Assembly: GCF_002849595.1 (NCBI RefSeq)
Contig: NZ_NRQR01000002.1
Span: 1-64,000 of the forward strand
DNA from: Luteimonas rhizosphaerae
GTDB taxonomy: Bacteria > Pseudomonadota > Gammaproteobacteria > Xanthomonadales > Xanthomonadaceae
Direction: 5' to 3'
DNA: 64,000 bases
The translations under genes and the position numbers were made by a program. Shown piece by piece: positions 42,261-55,630 of this stretch (the stretch's first letter is position 1; each line of letters starts with the position of its first letter). A model generated the notes under the pieces. It saw only the letters and a list, made by a program, of their open reading frames with translations, did not search any database and was not told where the DNA came from.

Positions 42261-42399
42261 GAAATGGGAACCGCGGAAAACCGTGGATTCTAACAAGTCC
42301 CCGTCCCCGCCGCGTCGCGTGCGGCCGGGCCGCGTCGATCCGGTAGACTCCCCGTCGCCATTGGGGGCACTGGCCACATCCACGACAATATTTAGACGC

Positions 42400-44337
42400 A
42401 TGCAGACACTTGGTGGGCGGATGTTCTGGCTGATCGCGACGCTGGCGCTGGGGAGCGCGGCGTCGATGCCCGTGGCGATCGCCGCGGTGGTGCCGCCCGT
42501 GGACGCGACGGCGACCGGCACGGCCACCGACGGGATCGACCGCTGCTTCGCGCTGCGGCAGACCGATCCGGCCGCCGCGCTGCGGGTGGCCGACGAGGTG
42601 CTGGCGCGTGGCGCCCTGGCCCACGACGACGAAATGAAGCTGCAGAGCTGCCTGGGCCGCGCCGCCGCGCTGCTCGGCGACAGCGCCCGCGCGGTCGCGT
42701 CGGTCGACCGGATCGACGCGCTGCTGCTGGCGCATCCGATGCCGCCGGATTTCGCGCTGCGGGCACTGTCCAATGCCGGCGCCACCCTGCACATGATCGG
42801 GCAGGTCCCGCGCGCCCTGGAGTTCTACGCCCGCGCCTACGAAGCCGCACAGACCGATGCCTCGCAGGAGGCGCAGGTCGCGATGCTGATCAATGTCGGC
42901 AGCATCCACAGCGAGGAACTCGAAGCCTTCGAGGCCGCCGAGCGCTTCTATGCCCAGGCGCAGGCGCTCGCGGCCGCGCACGACATCCGCAACCCGGTGC
43001 TGGCCTACAACCGGGGCACCAACCATGCGCGGATGGGCAACGACCTGGCCGCGCTCGCCGCGTTCGATACCGCGGCCCAGCTCGCGACCGGCGCGGATGT
43101 CGCCCTCGTCCACGACCGCATCCGGGCCGAACGCGTCGCCGCGCGTGCGCGGCTGGCGCCGGATCCGTCCGCGCGCGACATGCTGGTCGCGATGGCCCGC
43201 GACCAGCGCGACGCAGGCGATCCCTCCGGCGCGGCGACCACGCTGGTGCGCGCCTCGGCCCTGGCGCTGCGTGAGGGCGACGCGGCGGATGCGCTACGCC
43301 GTGCGGACGAGGCCCTGGCCGTCGTCGGCACGGGCGCGTTCCGCATCGAATACCGCGACGCGGCGCGCGCGCGGATCGCCGCCCTGCGCGCTGGGGGTGC
43401 GTTCGAGGACGCGCTCGACGCGCAGCAGGCGCTGCTGGCGCGCGAGCTCGGTGCACTGCGCGCGCAGAACCTCGAAAGCCTGGCCGGCCTGCAGGCGCAG
43501 TTGCAGGACAAGTCCAGCCAGCAGGAAGTGATGTCGATGCGCGAGGCCCGCCGGCTGGAAGCGGACAACCTCAGCAAGACCCAGCGCCTGCGCAACGCCG
43601 CGGTGCTCGGCTTCGTGCTGCTGGCGCTGGCGATGGTCGCGTTCGCGTTCTACCAGCGCAGGGTCAACCGGCGCCTGCACCAGCTGGGCTCGGTCGATGC
43701 GCTGACCGGCCTGGACAATCGCGGCGCCGCCACGCGCCGCCTGCGCGCGATGCCGGTGCCGACCGCGCCCGCGCTGCGCAATGCGGTGTTCCTCATCGAT
43801 GTCGACCACTTCAAGCACAGCAACGACCGCCACGGACACGGCACCGGCGACGAGATCCTGACCCAGATCGCCGCCCGCCTCGGCGAGTGCTGCCGACCGG
43901 GCGACATCGTCGCGCGCTGGGGCGGCGAGGAATTCCTGGTCGCCTGCCCCGGCCTCGACCTCGAGATCGCCACCCAGATCGCCGAGCGCCTGCGCAAGCG
44001 CATCGGCGACACGCCGTTCGCGATTCCCGAGGTGGGCGCCGTGCCGCTGACCATCTCGCTCGGCTTCGCCTGCTGGCCGTTCCTGCGCGACGGCGCCGAC
44101 GGCAGCGGTGGCTGGCAGGAAGCCGTGGCGCTGGCGGACCGGGCGCTGTACGCCTCCAAGCGCGGCGGACGCGATGCGTGGACGGCGCTCTGGAGCGGCA
44201 CGACGGCCGATGCGACGATCGCCGGAATCCTGCGCGACCCGGAGCCGGCCGTCGCCAGCGGCGGCGCACGCGCACTCAGCAGCCGCATGCCGATCCGCTG
44301 GCGCAGCGGCGACAGCGCGCCGGACGGCAGCGCCTGA
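42400..44337 (+). CDS. TPR-containing diguanylate cyclase (GGDEF)
   Basis: 645 residues from the ATG at 42400 (a second candidate is 42421). N-terminal hydrophobic segment as a signal peptide or anchor, then helical TPR-like repeats (about 60-350; ALEFYARAYEAAQTD, AAERFYAQAQALAAA), a coiled coil, one TM helix (RNAAVLGFVLLALAMVAFAF) and a C-terminal GGDEF domain. The active-site loop is RWGGEEF, and an I-site RPGD sits five residues before it, so it should make c-di-GMP with product inhibition. The TPR part is probably periplasmic and senses an unknown ligand or protein. Divergent from prfB. Confidence 0.88.
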   Translation: MQTLGGRMFWLIATLALGSAASMPVAIAAVVPPVDATATGTATDGIDRCFALRQTDPAAALRVADEVLARGALAHDDEMKLQSCLGRAAALLGDSARAVASVDRIDALLLAHPMPPDFALRALSNAGATLHMIGQVPRALEFYARAYEAAQTDASQEAQVAMLINVGSIHSEELEAFEAAERFYAQAQALAAAHDIRNPVLAYNRGTNHARMGNDLAALAAFDTAAQLATGADVALVHDRIRAERVAARARLAPDPSARDMLVAMARDQRDAGDPSGAATTLVRASALALREGDAADALRRADEALAVVGTGAFRIEYRDAARARIAALRAGGAFEDALDAQQALLARELGALRAQNLESLAGLQAQLQDKSSQQEVMSMREARRLEADNLSKTQRLRNAAVLGFVLLALAMVAFAFYQRRVNRRLHQLGSVDALTGLDNRGAATRRLRAMPVPTAPALRNAVFLIDVDHFKHSNDRHGHGTGDEILTQIAARLGECCRPGDIVARWGGEEFLVACPGLDLEIATQIAERLRKRIGDTPFAIPEVGAVPLTISLGFACWPFLRDGADGSGGWQEAVALADRALYASKRGGRDAWTALWSGTTADATIAGILRDPEPAVASGGARALSSRMPIRWRSGDSAPDGSA

Positions 44338-44382
44338 CGGCAACCGCAGCGCGAACGACACCTCGCCGGGCCGTCCAGCAAA

Positions 44383-44412
44383 AAGCCGCCGCATCCTGCG
44401 ATGCGGCGGCTT
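44383..44412 (+). terminator. Terminator shared by the GGDEF gene and the PPC gene
   Basis: AAGCCGCCGCATC at 44383-44395 and GATGCGGCGGCTT at 44400-44412 form a perfect 13-bp stem with a CTGC loop. An A-run precedes it, so it works best for the minus-strand gene that ends at 44440. Confidence 0.88.
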
Positions 44413-44439
44413 CTGCGTGGTCGACGCCGGTCGTACGGC

Positions 44440-45774
44440 TCAGCGGCGATCGATGCCGATCGTGTAGCGGCCGGTCGCGCCGGAATCCACCGACGTCGCT
44501 TCGATGACGTAGTCGCCGGGCTCGAGCCGGTGCTGGATGCGCGCATGCAGCGCGCCGCCGCCGTCGTCGTCCGATGCGACCTCCTCGGTGCCGCGCAGCA
44601 GCCGCAGGTGGCTGTCGAGGTCGTCGGCGCGCATGTCGACGGTGTAGTCGCCGGCGCTGCGCACCGACACCGTGTAGCGGTCGGTCATGCCGGGCAGCAG
44701 CGTGGCGTCGGTGCTGCGTCCGATCGCCAGGGGGCCGCCACCGACGTTGGCCGGCACCTCGGTCGCCGACAGCGCCAGCGTGAACAGCCCGGCGCCTTCC
44801 GTCGCCGTGCCGACCTCGAGATCGTAGTCGCCGGGCTCGAGCAGCATGACGATGCGCGAATCGAGCCCGTCGCCGCCGTCGTCGTCCTGCTTCTCGATGC
44901 CATTGCCGCGCAGCGTCAGCATCGAATCGAGTTCGCTGCTGCGCATGTCGATGCGCACCAGACGCCGCGCCGGCAGCGAGAACCGGAAGCGCTGCGCGCT
45001 GCCCTGGTAGAGCCCGGTGGCCTCGGTACCGAGTTCGATCGCCCCGCCGGCCGACAGGCCGCCTTCGGGCAGCTCGCGGCTCGCGACGCGCAGCTGGTAC
45101 ATGCCGTTGACCGAGCCTTCGTAGCCGTCGGCGGTCAGCGTATAGCGGCCCGGCTGCAGCTGCATGCTGATGCGCGCGTTGGTGCCGTCGCCGCCGTCGT
45201 CGTTGTTGAGCGACACGCCCTGGCCTTCGAGGGACAGCTTCGCGTCGAAGTCGTCGGACAGCATGTCGATGACATAGAGCCCCGCAGTGTCGATCTGCAG
45301 CGGCAGGCGACGCGGACCGTCGACCCAGTCGCTGATCGACGCGCCGACCTGCAGCGTGCCGCCGTCGTAGGCTTCGATCGCCTTGGCGCTCAGCGTGAAC
45401 GGACCGAACGCATTCGCGTCCAGGCCGCTGACCGCCAGCGTGTGCGCGCCGCTGCGCCTGGCGCGCACGACCAGCGTAGGATTCTCGTTGCCTTCGGGCG
45501 AGGCGCCGAGCAGCTCGCCGTCATGGAAGGCCGACAGCCGCGCGCGCAGCGGGCCGCTGGCCTGGAACGACACGACCTGGCCTTCGCGCAGGTCGACGCG
45601 GTACAGCGCGCTGCGCGAGCCGTCGCGGTAGTTGATCGCGGTGCGCGAGGTGATCTCGCCGCGCGTCTCGCTGCCGATGCTCAGCGACGCGGTCGCGGGT
45701 TCGGCGGCCTGCAGCGGTGCGCCCGTGCCGATCGCGAGCGCGATCCCCAGAGCCAGCGTATGGAATGCCTTCAA
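44440..45774 (-). CDS. Exported protein with four PPC-like repeats
   Basis: 444 residues. Signal peptide (KAFHTLALGIALAIGTGAPL, cleavage after QAA). The mature protein is about four pre-peptidase C-terminal (PPC)-like beta domains. Three carry a near-identical acidic loop followed by an Arg-Ile strand: NNDDGGDGTNARI, DDDGGDGLDSRI and DDDGGGALHARI, each followed by LEPGDY or LQPGRY. The acidic loops look like metal (calcium) sites. PPC domains are usually appended to secreted proteases; here there is no protease, so it may bind a partner or the cell surface. Function not known. Confidence 0.75.
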   Translation of the reverse strand: MKAFHTLALGIALAIGTGAPLQAAEPATASLSIGSETRGEITSRTAINYRDGSRSALYRVDLREGQVVSFQASGPLRARLSAFHDGELLGASPEGNENPTLVVRARRSGAHTLAVSGLDANAFGPFTLSAKAIEAYDGGTLQVGASISDWVDGPRRLPLQIDTAGLYVIDMLSDDFDAKLSLEGQGVSLNNDDGGDGTNARISMQLQPGRYTLTADGYEGSVNGMYQLRVASRELPEGGLSAGGAIELGTEATGLYQGSAQRFRFSLPARRLVRIDMRSSELDSMLTLRGNGIEKQDDDGGDGLDSRIVMLLEPGDYDLEVGTATEGAGLFTLALSATEVPANVGGGPLAIGRSTDATLLPGMTDRYTVSVRSAGDYTVDMRADDLDSHLRLLRGTEEVASDDDGGGALHARIQHRLEPGDYVIEATSVDSGATGRYTIGIDRR

Positions 45775-45892
45775 AGCGGATTCTCCTCATCCTGATGAGG
45801 CACGGCGCAATCGCGCGTGCCGGGCGCCCCCGGCGATCCGGCGGCGTCACATTCTGCCACCCGCATTCATCGAAAGGTGACGTGCGCGCGCG

Positions 45893-47626
45893 TCAGCGGG
45901 TGGCGAGCGGTTCCCGATGCTCGACGACGAGCTGCACGGCGTCGCCGCCGCGATAGTCGTCCGGGGCCAGACGGTAGACGACACGTTCGCGGGCAGCCGG
46001 TGCGAGCTCGCGCCAGCCGCCGAAGTGGATCGCCGACAGCGGTGCGCGACCGCCGTCCAGACGCAAGGTCAGCTTGAGGTGGCGCTGGCCGACGATGCGC
46101 CAGTCGACGACGGCGAACTCGCCGTCGAACAGCGGCTCGGGAAAGCCCTGTCCCCACGGCCCGGCGTCGCGCAGCCCGGCCGCGTGGACGATGTCGAACT
46201 CGTGCGGCGCCAGCGGGCCATCCGTGACCAGCTCGGCGCGCAGCAACGCGGGGTCGAGCATCGCCGACACCGCGGCGCGGAACGCGGCCGAGAACGCGTC
46301 GAGCAGGTCGGCGCGCAGGGTCAGGCCGGCGGCCATCGCGTGGCCCCCGAAACGCTCGATCAGGCCCGGATGCGCGCTGTCGACCGCCGCCAGCACGTCG
46401 CGGATGTGCAGCCCGGGAATCGACCGGGCGGAGCCGCGCAACTGCGGGCTGCCCGGTTCCGCCGGCGCGAACGCGATGACGGGCCGGTGCAGCGCGTCCT
46501 TCATCTTCGAGGCGACGAGACCGACGACGCCCGGGTGCCAGTCGGGATCGTGCAGACAGACGCCGGCATCCGAGGGATCCACCGGCGGCTGCCGCGCGAC
46601 GGCCAGCTCGGCATCGTCGAGCATCAGCTGCTGCACCGCGCGACGCTCGGCGTTGATCGCATGCAGCAGGCCCGCCAGCTCGCGCGCCTGCGCCGGGTCG
46701 TCGGTCAGCAGGCACTCGATGCCGATCGCCATGTCCTCCAGCCGGCCGGCGGCATTGATCCGCGGGCCGATCGCGAAGCCGATGTCGGTTGCGGTCAGGC
46801 GCGCGGCATCGCGGCCGGCGACCTCGATGAGGGCGCGCAGGCCGGCGCACCCCTGCCCCGCCCGCAGCCGACGCAGACCGGCGGCGACCAGCGCCCGGTT
46901 GTTCGCGTCGAGCGGCACGAGATCGGCGACGGTGCCGACGGCCACCAGATCCAGCAGCGTCGTCAGGTCCGGCACGTCGCGACCCGCGAACGCACCGGCG
47001 TCGCGCAGACGTCGCCGCAGCGCCAGCAGCACGTAGAAGATCACACCGACACCGGCCAGGGTCTTGCTCGCGAACGCGTCGCCGGCCAGGTTCGGATTGA
47101 CGATGACATCCGCGCCGGGCAGCGCGTCGCCCGGCAGGTGGTGATCGGTCACCAGCACGCGCCAGCCACGCGCCTTCGCCGCGGCGACGCCGGCGTGGCA
47201 GGCGATGCCGTGATCGACGGTCACCAGCAGGTCGGGCGCCAGCGGCGCGAGGGTCTCGACCAGGCCCGGCGACAGGCCGTAGCCATGGGTCACGCGGTTC
47301 GGCACGGCGTGCACGACATCGACCGCGCCAAGCATGCGCAGCCCGCGCACCGCGACCGCACAGGCCGTCGCACCGTCGCAATCGAAGTCGCCGACGACGA
47401 GGATGCGCTGGCCGGCGGCGACGGCGTCGGCGAGCAGCGCGGTGGCGGCATCGATATTGGTCAGCGCGTCGGGCGGCAGCAGGCGCGCGAGTCGCGGCTG
47501 GGCGGCCTCGACATCGTGGGCGCCGCGCGCGGCGTAGATCCGGCGCAGCAAGGGCGGCACGGTGTCCGGCCAGCCGGCACCGACGTCGCAGTCGCGACGG
47601 CGGATCGTCGGGGACGTTGCGCTCAC
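45893..47626 (-). CDS. recJ: Single-stranded-DNA-specific exonuclease RecJ
   Basis: 577 residues from a GTG overlapping the upstream gene's stop (GTGA). DHH phosphoesterase motifs: VVGDFDCDGATA (motif I), TVDHGIA, VTDHHLPG (the DHH motif) and GTVADLV; DHHA1 domain with RFGGHAMAAGLTL. Recombination and mismatch repair 5'-3' exonuclease. The open frame extends well upstream but that part overlaps the next gene in another frame. E. coli RecJ is 577 residues, the same length. Confidence 0.95.
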   Translation of the reverse strand: MSATSPTIRRRDCDVGAGWPDTVPPLLRRIYAARGAHDVEAAQPRLARLLPPDALTNIDAATALLADAVAAGQRILVVGDFDCDGATACAVAVRGLRMLGAVDVVHAVPNRVTHGYGLSPGLVETLAPLAPDLLVTVDHGIACHAGVAAAKARGWRVLVTDHHLPGDALPGADVIVNPNLAGDAFASKTLAGVGVIFYVLLALRRRLRDAGAFAGRDVPDLTTLLDLVAVGTVADLVPLDANNRALVAAGLRRLRAGQGCAGLRALIEVAGRDAARLTATDIGFAIGPRINAAGRLEDMAIGIECLLTDDPAQARELAGLLHAINAERRAVQQLMLDDAELAVARQPPVDPSDAGVCLHDPDWHPGVVGLVASKMKDALHRPVIAFAPAEPGSPQLRGSARSIPGLHIRDVLAAVDSAHPGLIERFGGHAMAAGLTLRADLLDAFSAAFRAAVSAMLDPALLRAELVTDGPLAPHEFDIVHAAGLRDAGPWGQGFPEPLFDGEFAVVDWRIVGQRHLKLTLRLDGGRAPLSAIHFGGWRELAPAARERVVYRLAPDDYRGGDAVQLVVEHREPLATR

Positions 47627-48585
47627 GGCGCGGCCGGCGGCGTAACGACGCGCGCGCGGCGCCAGAGCCGCCACCGGTGCCGGCGCCGCAGATGCAGCAC
47701 CTGGCCGTCTTCGTCGTCGACCGTCAGCGTGCGGAGCTCGCCCCGCGCCACGGCCGCGATCGCGGGCTGCAACCAGGCGGCCTGCAGCTGGCGCAGATCG
47801 CGCAGGCTGCTCAGGTCGGACAGCGTGTCGCCGTCGTCCGGCGTCCAGGAATCCGGCAAGCCCCCGACCTGCGCGACCGGCGATGCCAGCGCCTGCAGGG
47901 TCGCGTCGTCCGTCCGCACCGCGGCATAGCGGCCATCGGAGGCGGACCGCGCATCCGGCAGCGGCCCGCCGCCCCAGAACCACAGCGCATTGACCGGCGG
48001 CTTGCCGGCCGCAATCCGCGCCGCGTTCCAGGGATGGTTGTGCAACAGGATCTGGGCTTCGGTGCCGAGCGCGCGCCAGCGCCGCGCCTCGACGCTGTCG
48101 TCGTCCTCGTAACCGGCGAGGTCGGTGCCCAAGGCATCGCCGGGATCGGGAAAGTCCGGCAGCCGACTGGCGCGGCTCAGCCGCAGATACCAGCGCGACG
48201 GCACCGGCGCATCGAGCTGGAAACCGGCGTCGCCGAACACCGGCCGCAACACCGGCAGCAGCGCATCGCAATCGGCCCGGGTCAATCCCAGCGCATCGCC
48301 GTGCGCCATCAGCCGCACGCCGTTGATGTCGGGACGCAGCCACGCGGGATCGGCGCGCAACCACGCCGACTCGAGCGTGGCCGCATCACCGGCATCCACC
48401 TGCCGCGACAACGCCGCCAGCGGCCAGCGTCCGGCGGGAAGATCGAGGTGCCGGGCGAGCTGCGCGCGACGGCCGGCCGCCTGCGTGGCCGCATCCGCGC
48501 GCCCGAGCGCCTGCGCGATCTCCGGCAGCCAGCGCTGCGCGCCGAAGCGCGCGACCGCGGGCAGCAGGAACGTCGCCGCTGTCAC
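47623..48585 (-). CDS. Conserved hypothetical protein, phosphoglycerate-mutase-related (COG4255-like)
   Basis: 320 residues from a GTG at 48585, 4 bases after the greA stop; a longer frame to 48645 overlaps greA and is less likely. No signal peptide. Conserved-looking blocks are WLRADPAWLRPDINGVRLMA, WYLRLS, LGTDLAGY, LLHNHPWNAARIAAGKPPVNALWFWGGG. This is the family of uncharacterised proteins weakly related to bisphosphoglycerate-independent phosphoglycerate mutase. From memory, the gene between recJ and greA in Xanthomonas is rpfE, a minor member of the rpf cluster; I cannot verify that here, so no symbol is given. Translationally coupled to recJ. Confidence 0.72.
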   Translation of the reverse strand: MTAATFLLPAVARFGAQRWLPEIAQALGRADAATQAAGRRAQLARHLDLPAGRWPLAALSRQVDAGDAATLESAWLRADPAWLRPDINGVRLMAHGDALGLTRADCDALLPVLRPVFGDAGFQLDAPVPSRWYLRLSRASRLPDFPDPGDALGTDLAGYEDDDSVEARRWRALGTEAQILLHNHPWNAARIAAGKPPVNALWFWGGGPLPDARSASDGRYAAVRTDDATLQALASPVAQVGGLPDSWTPDDGDTLSDLSSLRDLRQLQAAWLQPAIAAVARGELRTLTVDDEDGQVLHLRRRHRWRLWRRARVVTPPAAP

Positions 48586-48589
48586 CGGC

Positions 48590-49066
48590 TCAGCCGAGAT
48601 ACTCGACGCTGACGATGTCGTATTCGCGCGTTCCGGCCGGCGCATCGATGCTGACGCTGTCGCCTTCGAGCTTGCCGATCAGCGCACGCGCGACCGGCGA
48701 CGAGATCGCGATCAGGCCCTGCTTGATGTCGGCTTCGAGGTCGCCGACGATCTGGTAGCGCTTTTCCTCGTCGGTCTCGACGTCGGCGATCGTCACCGTG
48801 GCGCCGAACACCACCTTCGAGCCCGCGTTGAGCTTGCTGACGTCGATGAGTTCGGCATGCGAGAGCTCGCCTTCGAGCTGCTTGATGCGGCCTTCGATGA
48901 AGCTCTGCTGTTCGCGCGCGGCGTGGTATTCGGCGTTCTCCTTCAGGTCGCCGTGCGCGCGCGCTTCGGCGATCGCCTCGATGACCGCCGGTCGCTTCAC
49001 TGACTTCAGTTCTTCCAGTTCCGCACGCAGGCGCACGGCGCCCTGCGTTGTCATGGGTGCGCGCAT
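48590..49066 (-). CDS. greA: Transcription elongation factor GreA
   Basis: 158 residues. N-terminal coiled coil with the acidic tip ([20 protein letters not shown]) that reaches into the RNA polymerase channel to stimulate transcript cleavage, and a C-terminal FKBP-like domain ([24 protein letters not shown], ending VEYLG). Follows carB by 12 bases, as in E. coli-related and Xanthomonas operons. Confidence 0.96.
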   Translation of the reverse strand: MRAPMTTQGAVRLRAELEELKSVKRPAVIEAIAEARAHGDLKENAEYHAAREQQSFIEGRIKQLEGELSHAELIDVSKLNAGSKVVFGATVTIADVETDEEKRYQIVGDLEADIKQGLIAISSPVARALIGKLEGDSVSIDAPAGTREYDIVSVEYLG

Positions 49067-49078
49067 GGCGTCCCTCCT

Positions 49079-52345
<3,267 letters not shown>

Positions 52346-52346
52346 G

Positions 52347-53501
52347 TCAGCGGCTCCCGGCGTTCGTGTTGTGCTGCATGGACGCGACGAACCGATCGAA
52401 CAGCGGCGCGACATCGTGGGGACCGGGCGAGGCTTCCGGATGGCCCTGGAAGCTGAAGGCGGGCGCATCGGTGAGTTCGATGCCCTGGTTGGTGCCATCG
52501 AACAGCGAGCGATGGGTCACGCGCACGTTGCCCGGCAGCGAGGCTTCGTCGACGGCGAAGCCGTGGTTCTGCGAGGTGATCATCACCTTGCCCGGGCTTC
52601 CATCAGGCCCGCTGAGGTCCTGCACCGGATGGTTCGCACCATGATGGCCGTGCGGCATCTTCAGCGTCTTCGCGCCGGCGGCGAGCGCCAGCAACTGGTG
52701 GCCGAGGCAGATGCCGAAGGTCGGCACTTTGGCGTCGATGAAGCTGCGGATCGCGTCGATCGCGTAATCGCAGGGTTCCGGATCACCGGGGCCGTTCGAC
52801 AAGAACACGCCGTCGGGCTTCAGCGCGAACACATCGGCGGCGGGCGTCTGCGCCGGCACCACCGTCAGTTCGCAGCCGCGCTCGGCCAGCATGCGCAGGA
52901 TGTTCGTCTTCACGCCGTAGTCGTAGGCCACGACCTTGAACTTCGCCGGCGCGGTGACGAAGGCGTTGCGGTCGAGATCGAGCTGGCCATCGCTCCAGCC
53001 GTAGCGCTCGGTGGTGCTGACGACCTTCGCCAGGTCCATGCCCTTCAGGCCGGGGAACTTGCGCGCGGCCTCCAATGCCTGTTCGACATCCACATCACCC
53101 GCCATCACCGCACCGTTCATCGAACCGCGGTCGCGCAGCAGGCGCGTCAGCTTGCGGGTGTCGATCTCGGAAATCGCGACGATGCCGCGTGCGCGCAGCC
53201 ACTCGGGCAAGGACACCTGGCTGCGCCAGCTGCTCGGGCGGCGCGGCACGTTGCGCACGATCAGTCCGGCCGACCAGATCTTCGACGCTTCGTCGTCCTG
53301 GTCGGTGCAGCCGGTGTTGCCGATGTGCGGATAGGTCAGCGTCACCAGCTGGCGCGCGTACGAGGGGTCGCTCAGCACTTCCTGGTAGCCGGTCATCGCG
53401 GTGTTGAACACCACTTCGCCGACGGACAGGCCAACGGCGCCCACGGAAACGCCCTCGAATACGGTGCCGTCTTCAAGGACGAGGATTGCGGAATCTGTCA
53501 C
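52347..53501 (-). CDS. carA: Carbamoyl-phosphate synthase, small (glutaminase) subunit
   Basis: 384 residues. N-terminal CPSase domain ([32 protein letters not shown]), then class I glutamine amidotransferase with the catalytic Cys in [15 protein letters not shown], and His/Glu in [13 protein letters not shown]. Delivers ammonia to CarB. The gene follows dapB with a 149-base gap (53502-53650) in which I see no gene; a promoter or attenuator could lie there. Confidence 0.97.
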   Translation of the reverse strand: MTDSAILVLEDGTVFEGVSVGAVGLSVGEVVFNTAMTGYQEVLSDPSYARQLVTLTYPHIGNTGCTDQDDEASKIWSAGLIVRNVPRRPSSWRSQVSLPEWLRARGIVAISEIDTRKLTRLLRDRGSMNGAVMAGDVDVEQALEAARKFPGLKGMDLAKVVSTTERYGWSDGQLDLDRNAFVTAPAKFKVVAYDYGVKTNILRMLAERGCELTVVPAQTPAADVFALKPDGVFLSNGPGDPEPCDYAIDAIRSFIDAKVPTFGICLGHQLLALAAGAKTLKMPHGHHGANHPVQDLSGPDGSPGKVMITSQNHGFAVDEASLPGNVRVTHRSLFDGTNQGIELTDAPAFSFQGHPEASPGPHDVAPLFDRFVASMQHNTNAGSR

Positions 53502-53650
53502 GAGGTCTTCGCCTACGTCAGGTTGCAGGAAACCGCCAGAGCGGTGGAGACCGGTCCGGAGGTTATGGGTTCAGGCGAGCGAGAATTGTACCGATGCACC
53601 CCACCCGGCGCCAGCGACCCGCGCGCCTCGTTCAGTGCCGATGGCGCCGC

Positions 53651-54376
53651 TCAGGCCCCGGAGCCGCCCAGCAGGTCCGCGATGGCGTAGCGGCCCGGCG
53701 CGCGTCCGGCCAGCCGCCCGGCCACGTGCAGCGCACCGCCGGCGAAGATGTCGCGGTTGGTGGCCCGGTGCACCAGCTCGATGCGCTCGCCGGCGCTGGT
53801 GAACTGCACCAGATGCTCGCCGACGATGTCGCCGGCGCGGATCGACGCGTAATGCGGCGTCGCGCCCTGCCCCGCGGCGGCGTCGCCGAGGGTCAGCGCG
53901 GTGCCGGACGGCGCATCCAGCTTGCGCGTGTGATGCGATTCGACGATGTCGCAGTCCCAACCGGGCAACACCGCCGCCGCGCGCGCGACCAGATCCTGCA
54001 GCACGGCGACACCGAGACTGAAGTTCGATGCCCACACGAGCGGAATCGTCGCGGCGGCCGCATCGAGTGCGCGGCGCTGCGCATCGTCGAGCCCGGTGGT
54101 GCCCGACACCAGCCCGGCGCCGCGCTTGGTGCACAGCGCCAGCAGCGGGTCGAATCCGGCCGGCAGGCTGAAATCGATCGCGACGTCGAACGGCGGCGCC
54201 CCACCCAGTTCGGACGCGCCGAAATACGGCACGCCGTCGATGACCCGCTGCTTCGGCGCACGTCCCGAGACCGCTGCGACGATGGCGAGGTCCTCGCGTC
54301 CAGCGGCCAGCCGCAACAGCGCCTGGCCCATGCGCCCCGACGCACCGTGCACGAGGATCCGGGGTCGCGCGCTCAT
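53651..54376 (-). CDS. dapB: 4-hydroxy-tetrahydrodipicolinate reductase
   Basis: 241 residues. N-terminal Rossmann domain (ILVHGASGRMGQALL) and the catalytic signature ESHHTRKLDAPSGTA, with catalytic His and Lys. NAD(P)H-dependent step of lysine and diaminopimelate synthesis. Slightly shorter than E. coli DapB (273) because of deletions in loop regions, as is usual for this family in xanthomonads. Confidence 0.95.
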   Translation of the reverse strand: MSARPRILVHGASGRMGQALLRLAAGREDLAIVAAVSGRAPKQRVIDGVPYFGASELGGAPPFDVAIDFSLPAGFDPLLALCTKRGAGLVSGTTGLDDAQRRALDAAAATIPLVWASNFSLGVAVLQDLVARAAAVLPGWDCDIVESHHTRKLDAPSGTALTLGDAAAGQGATPHYASIRAGDIVGEHLVQFTSAGERIELVHRATNRDIFAGGALHVAGRLAGRAPGRYAIADLLGGSGA

Positions 54377-54567
54377 GCCTGCGGCTCCATCGAGGGGATG
54401 CGGCGCGCGCGGTGCGGGACGACGGAGGGTGCGGACCGGGGTCGGAAGATGCTCATGCCTCGCATTCTAGCGATGCGCCCCGAGACGGGAAGATGGCGCG
54501 CGCCGGGAGCCGGGGAGTCCGGACAGCCGGGCGTTACGCTGGCGCTCCCCTTGCCGCGAGTCCTGCC

Positions 54568-55329
54568 ATGCAGCTGTCCGACCAGATCGTCCTCGTCACC
54601 GGCGCCGGCCGCGGTCTCGGCCGCGAGATTGCCCTCGCCTTCGCCCGCGAAGGCGCGCGCGTCGTCGTCAACTACCGGCGCAGTCGCGAGGCCGCCGAGG
54701 CGCTCGCCGCGCAGCTCGGCGACCGCGCGATCGCGCTGCAGGCCGATGTCACCGTCCGCGCCCAGGTCGACGCGCTCCATGCGCAGGCGCGCGCGTACTT
54801 CAACGCCGACCTCACGACGGTCGTCAACAACGCGCTGGTCGATTTCGCCTTCGACGGCGATGCGCGCGCGCATGCGGACACGATCGACTGGCCGGCATTC
54901 GCGACGCAGTTCGAAGGCAGCGTGCGCGGCGCTTTGAACACCGTGCAGGCCGCATTGCCGGGCATGCGCACGCAGCGCTTCGGCCGCGTCATCAACATCG
55001 GCACCAACCTGTTCCAGAACCCGGTCGTGCCCTACCACGACTACACCGCGGCCAAGGCCGCCCTGCTGTCGCTGACCCGCACGCTGGCCGGCGACCTCGG
55101 GCCGGACGGCATCACCGTCAACATGCTCTCCGGCGGCCTGCTGCGCACGACCGATGCCAGCGCCGCCACGCCGGACGCGGTGTTCGACTACATCGCCGCG
55201 AACACGCCGTTGCGCAGCGTGACCACGCCGGCCGAGTTCGCCGACGCCGCGCTTTTTTTCGCATCGCCCTGGTCGCGCGCGATCACCGGCCAGAACCTCG
55301 TCGTCGACGGCGGACTGGTCCGCGACTGA
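54568..55329 (+). CDS. Short-chain dehydrogenase, FabG-like
   Basis: 253 residues. NAD(P)-binding TGAGRGLG near residue 12, VVNNALVDF in place of the usual NNAG, and the active site YxxxK in YHDYTAAKAALL. Thirteen residues before the Tyr, where most members have Ser, is Thr (INIGTNLFQNP); this variant occurs in a subfamily of 3-oxoacyl-ACP-reductase-like proteins. A complete Rossmann fold and C-terminal GQNLVVDGG. Substrate unknown. It is the only plus-strand gene between dapB and recN and borders the module array on its 3' side. Confidence 0.88.
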   Translation: MQLSDQIVLVTGAGRGLGREIALAFAREGARVVVNYRRSREAAEALAAQLGDRAIALQADVTVRAQVDALHAQARAYFNADLTTVVNNALVDFAFDGDARAHADTIDWPAFATQFEGSVRGALNTVQAALPGMRTQRFGRVINIGTNLFQNPVVPYHDYTAAKAALLSLTRTLAGDLGPDGITVNMLSGGLLRTTDASAATPDAVFDYIAANTPLRSVTTPAEFADAALFFASPWSRAITGQNLVVDGGLVRD

Positions 55330-55383
55330 GCGGCAGGCGCGACGCGTGTCGAAACGCGTCCCGGGTCGCTGAAGAACGACGGA

Positions 55384-55560
55384 TGCGCAAGTCAAGCGTC
55401 ATCGGCGGCGCATCCGGACGCGCTGGCTAGATTTTGACCAGAGCTCCGCTCCCCGCTGGCGGCGCGCCTTCGGCCCGCTTATCCACACGTTTGTCATCCA
55501 ACCATCCACACCGGCTGTGGATGACGGCGCGGCTAGACCCTGCGGACACGCCGGTCAAGC
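55384..55560 (+). repeat. Module copy 1 of a spaced motif array with a DnaA box
   Basis: TGCGCAAGTCAAGC at 55384-55397 (GTCAA from 55391), TTGACCA at 55434-55440, perfect DnaA box TTATCCACA at 55479-55487, TTTGTC at 55490-55495, inverted repeat ATCCACA-ccggc-TGTGGAT at 55504-55522, CTAG at 55533-55536, closing GTCAAGC at 55554-55560. Spacer bases differ from the other copies; distances do not. Confidence 0.85.
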
Positions 55561-55630
55561 GGTGTGTTCGCGTCGCCCATGGGCGACATCGCGCATCGAT
55601 CGTTGGAAACCAGCGCGACCCCCAGACGCG

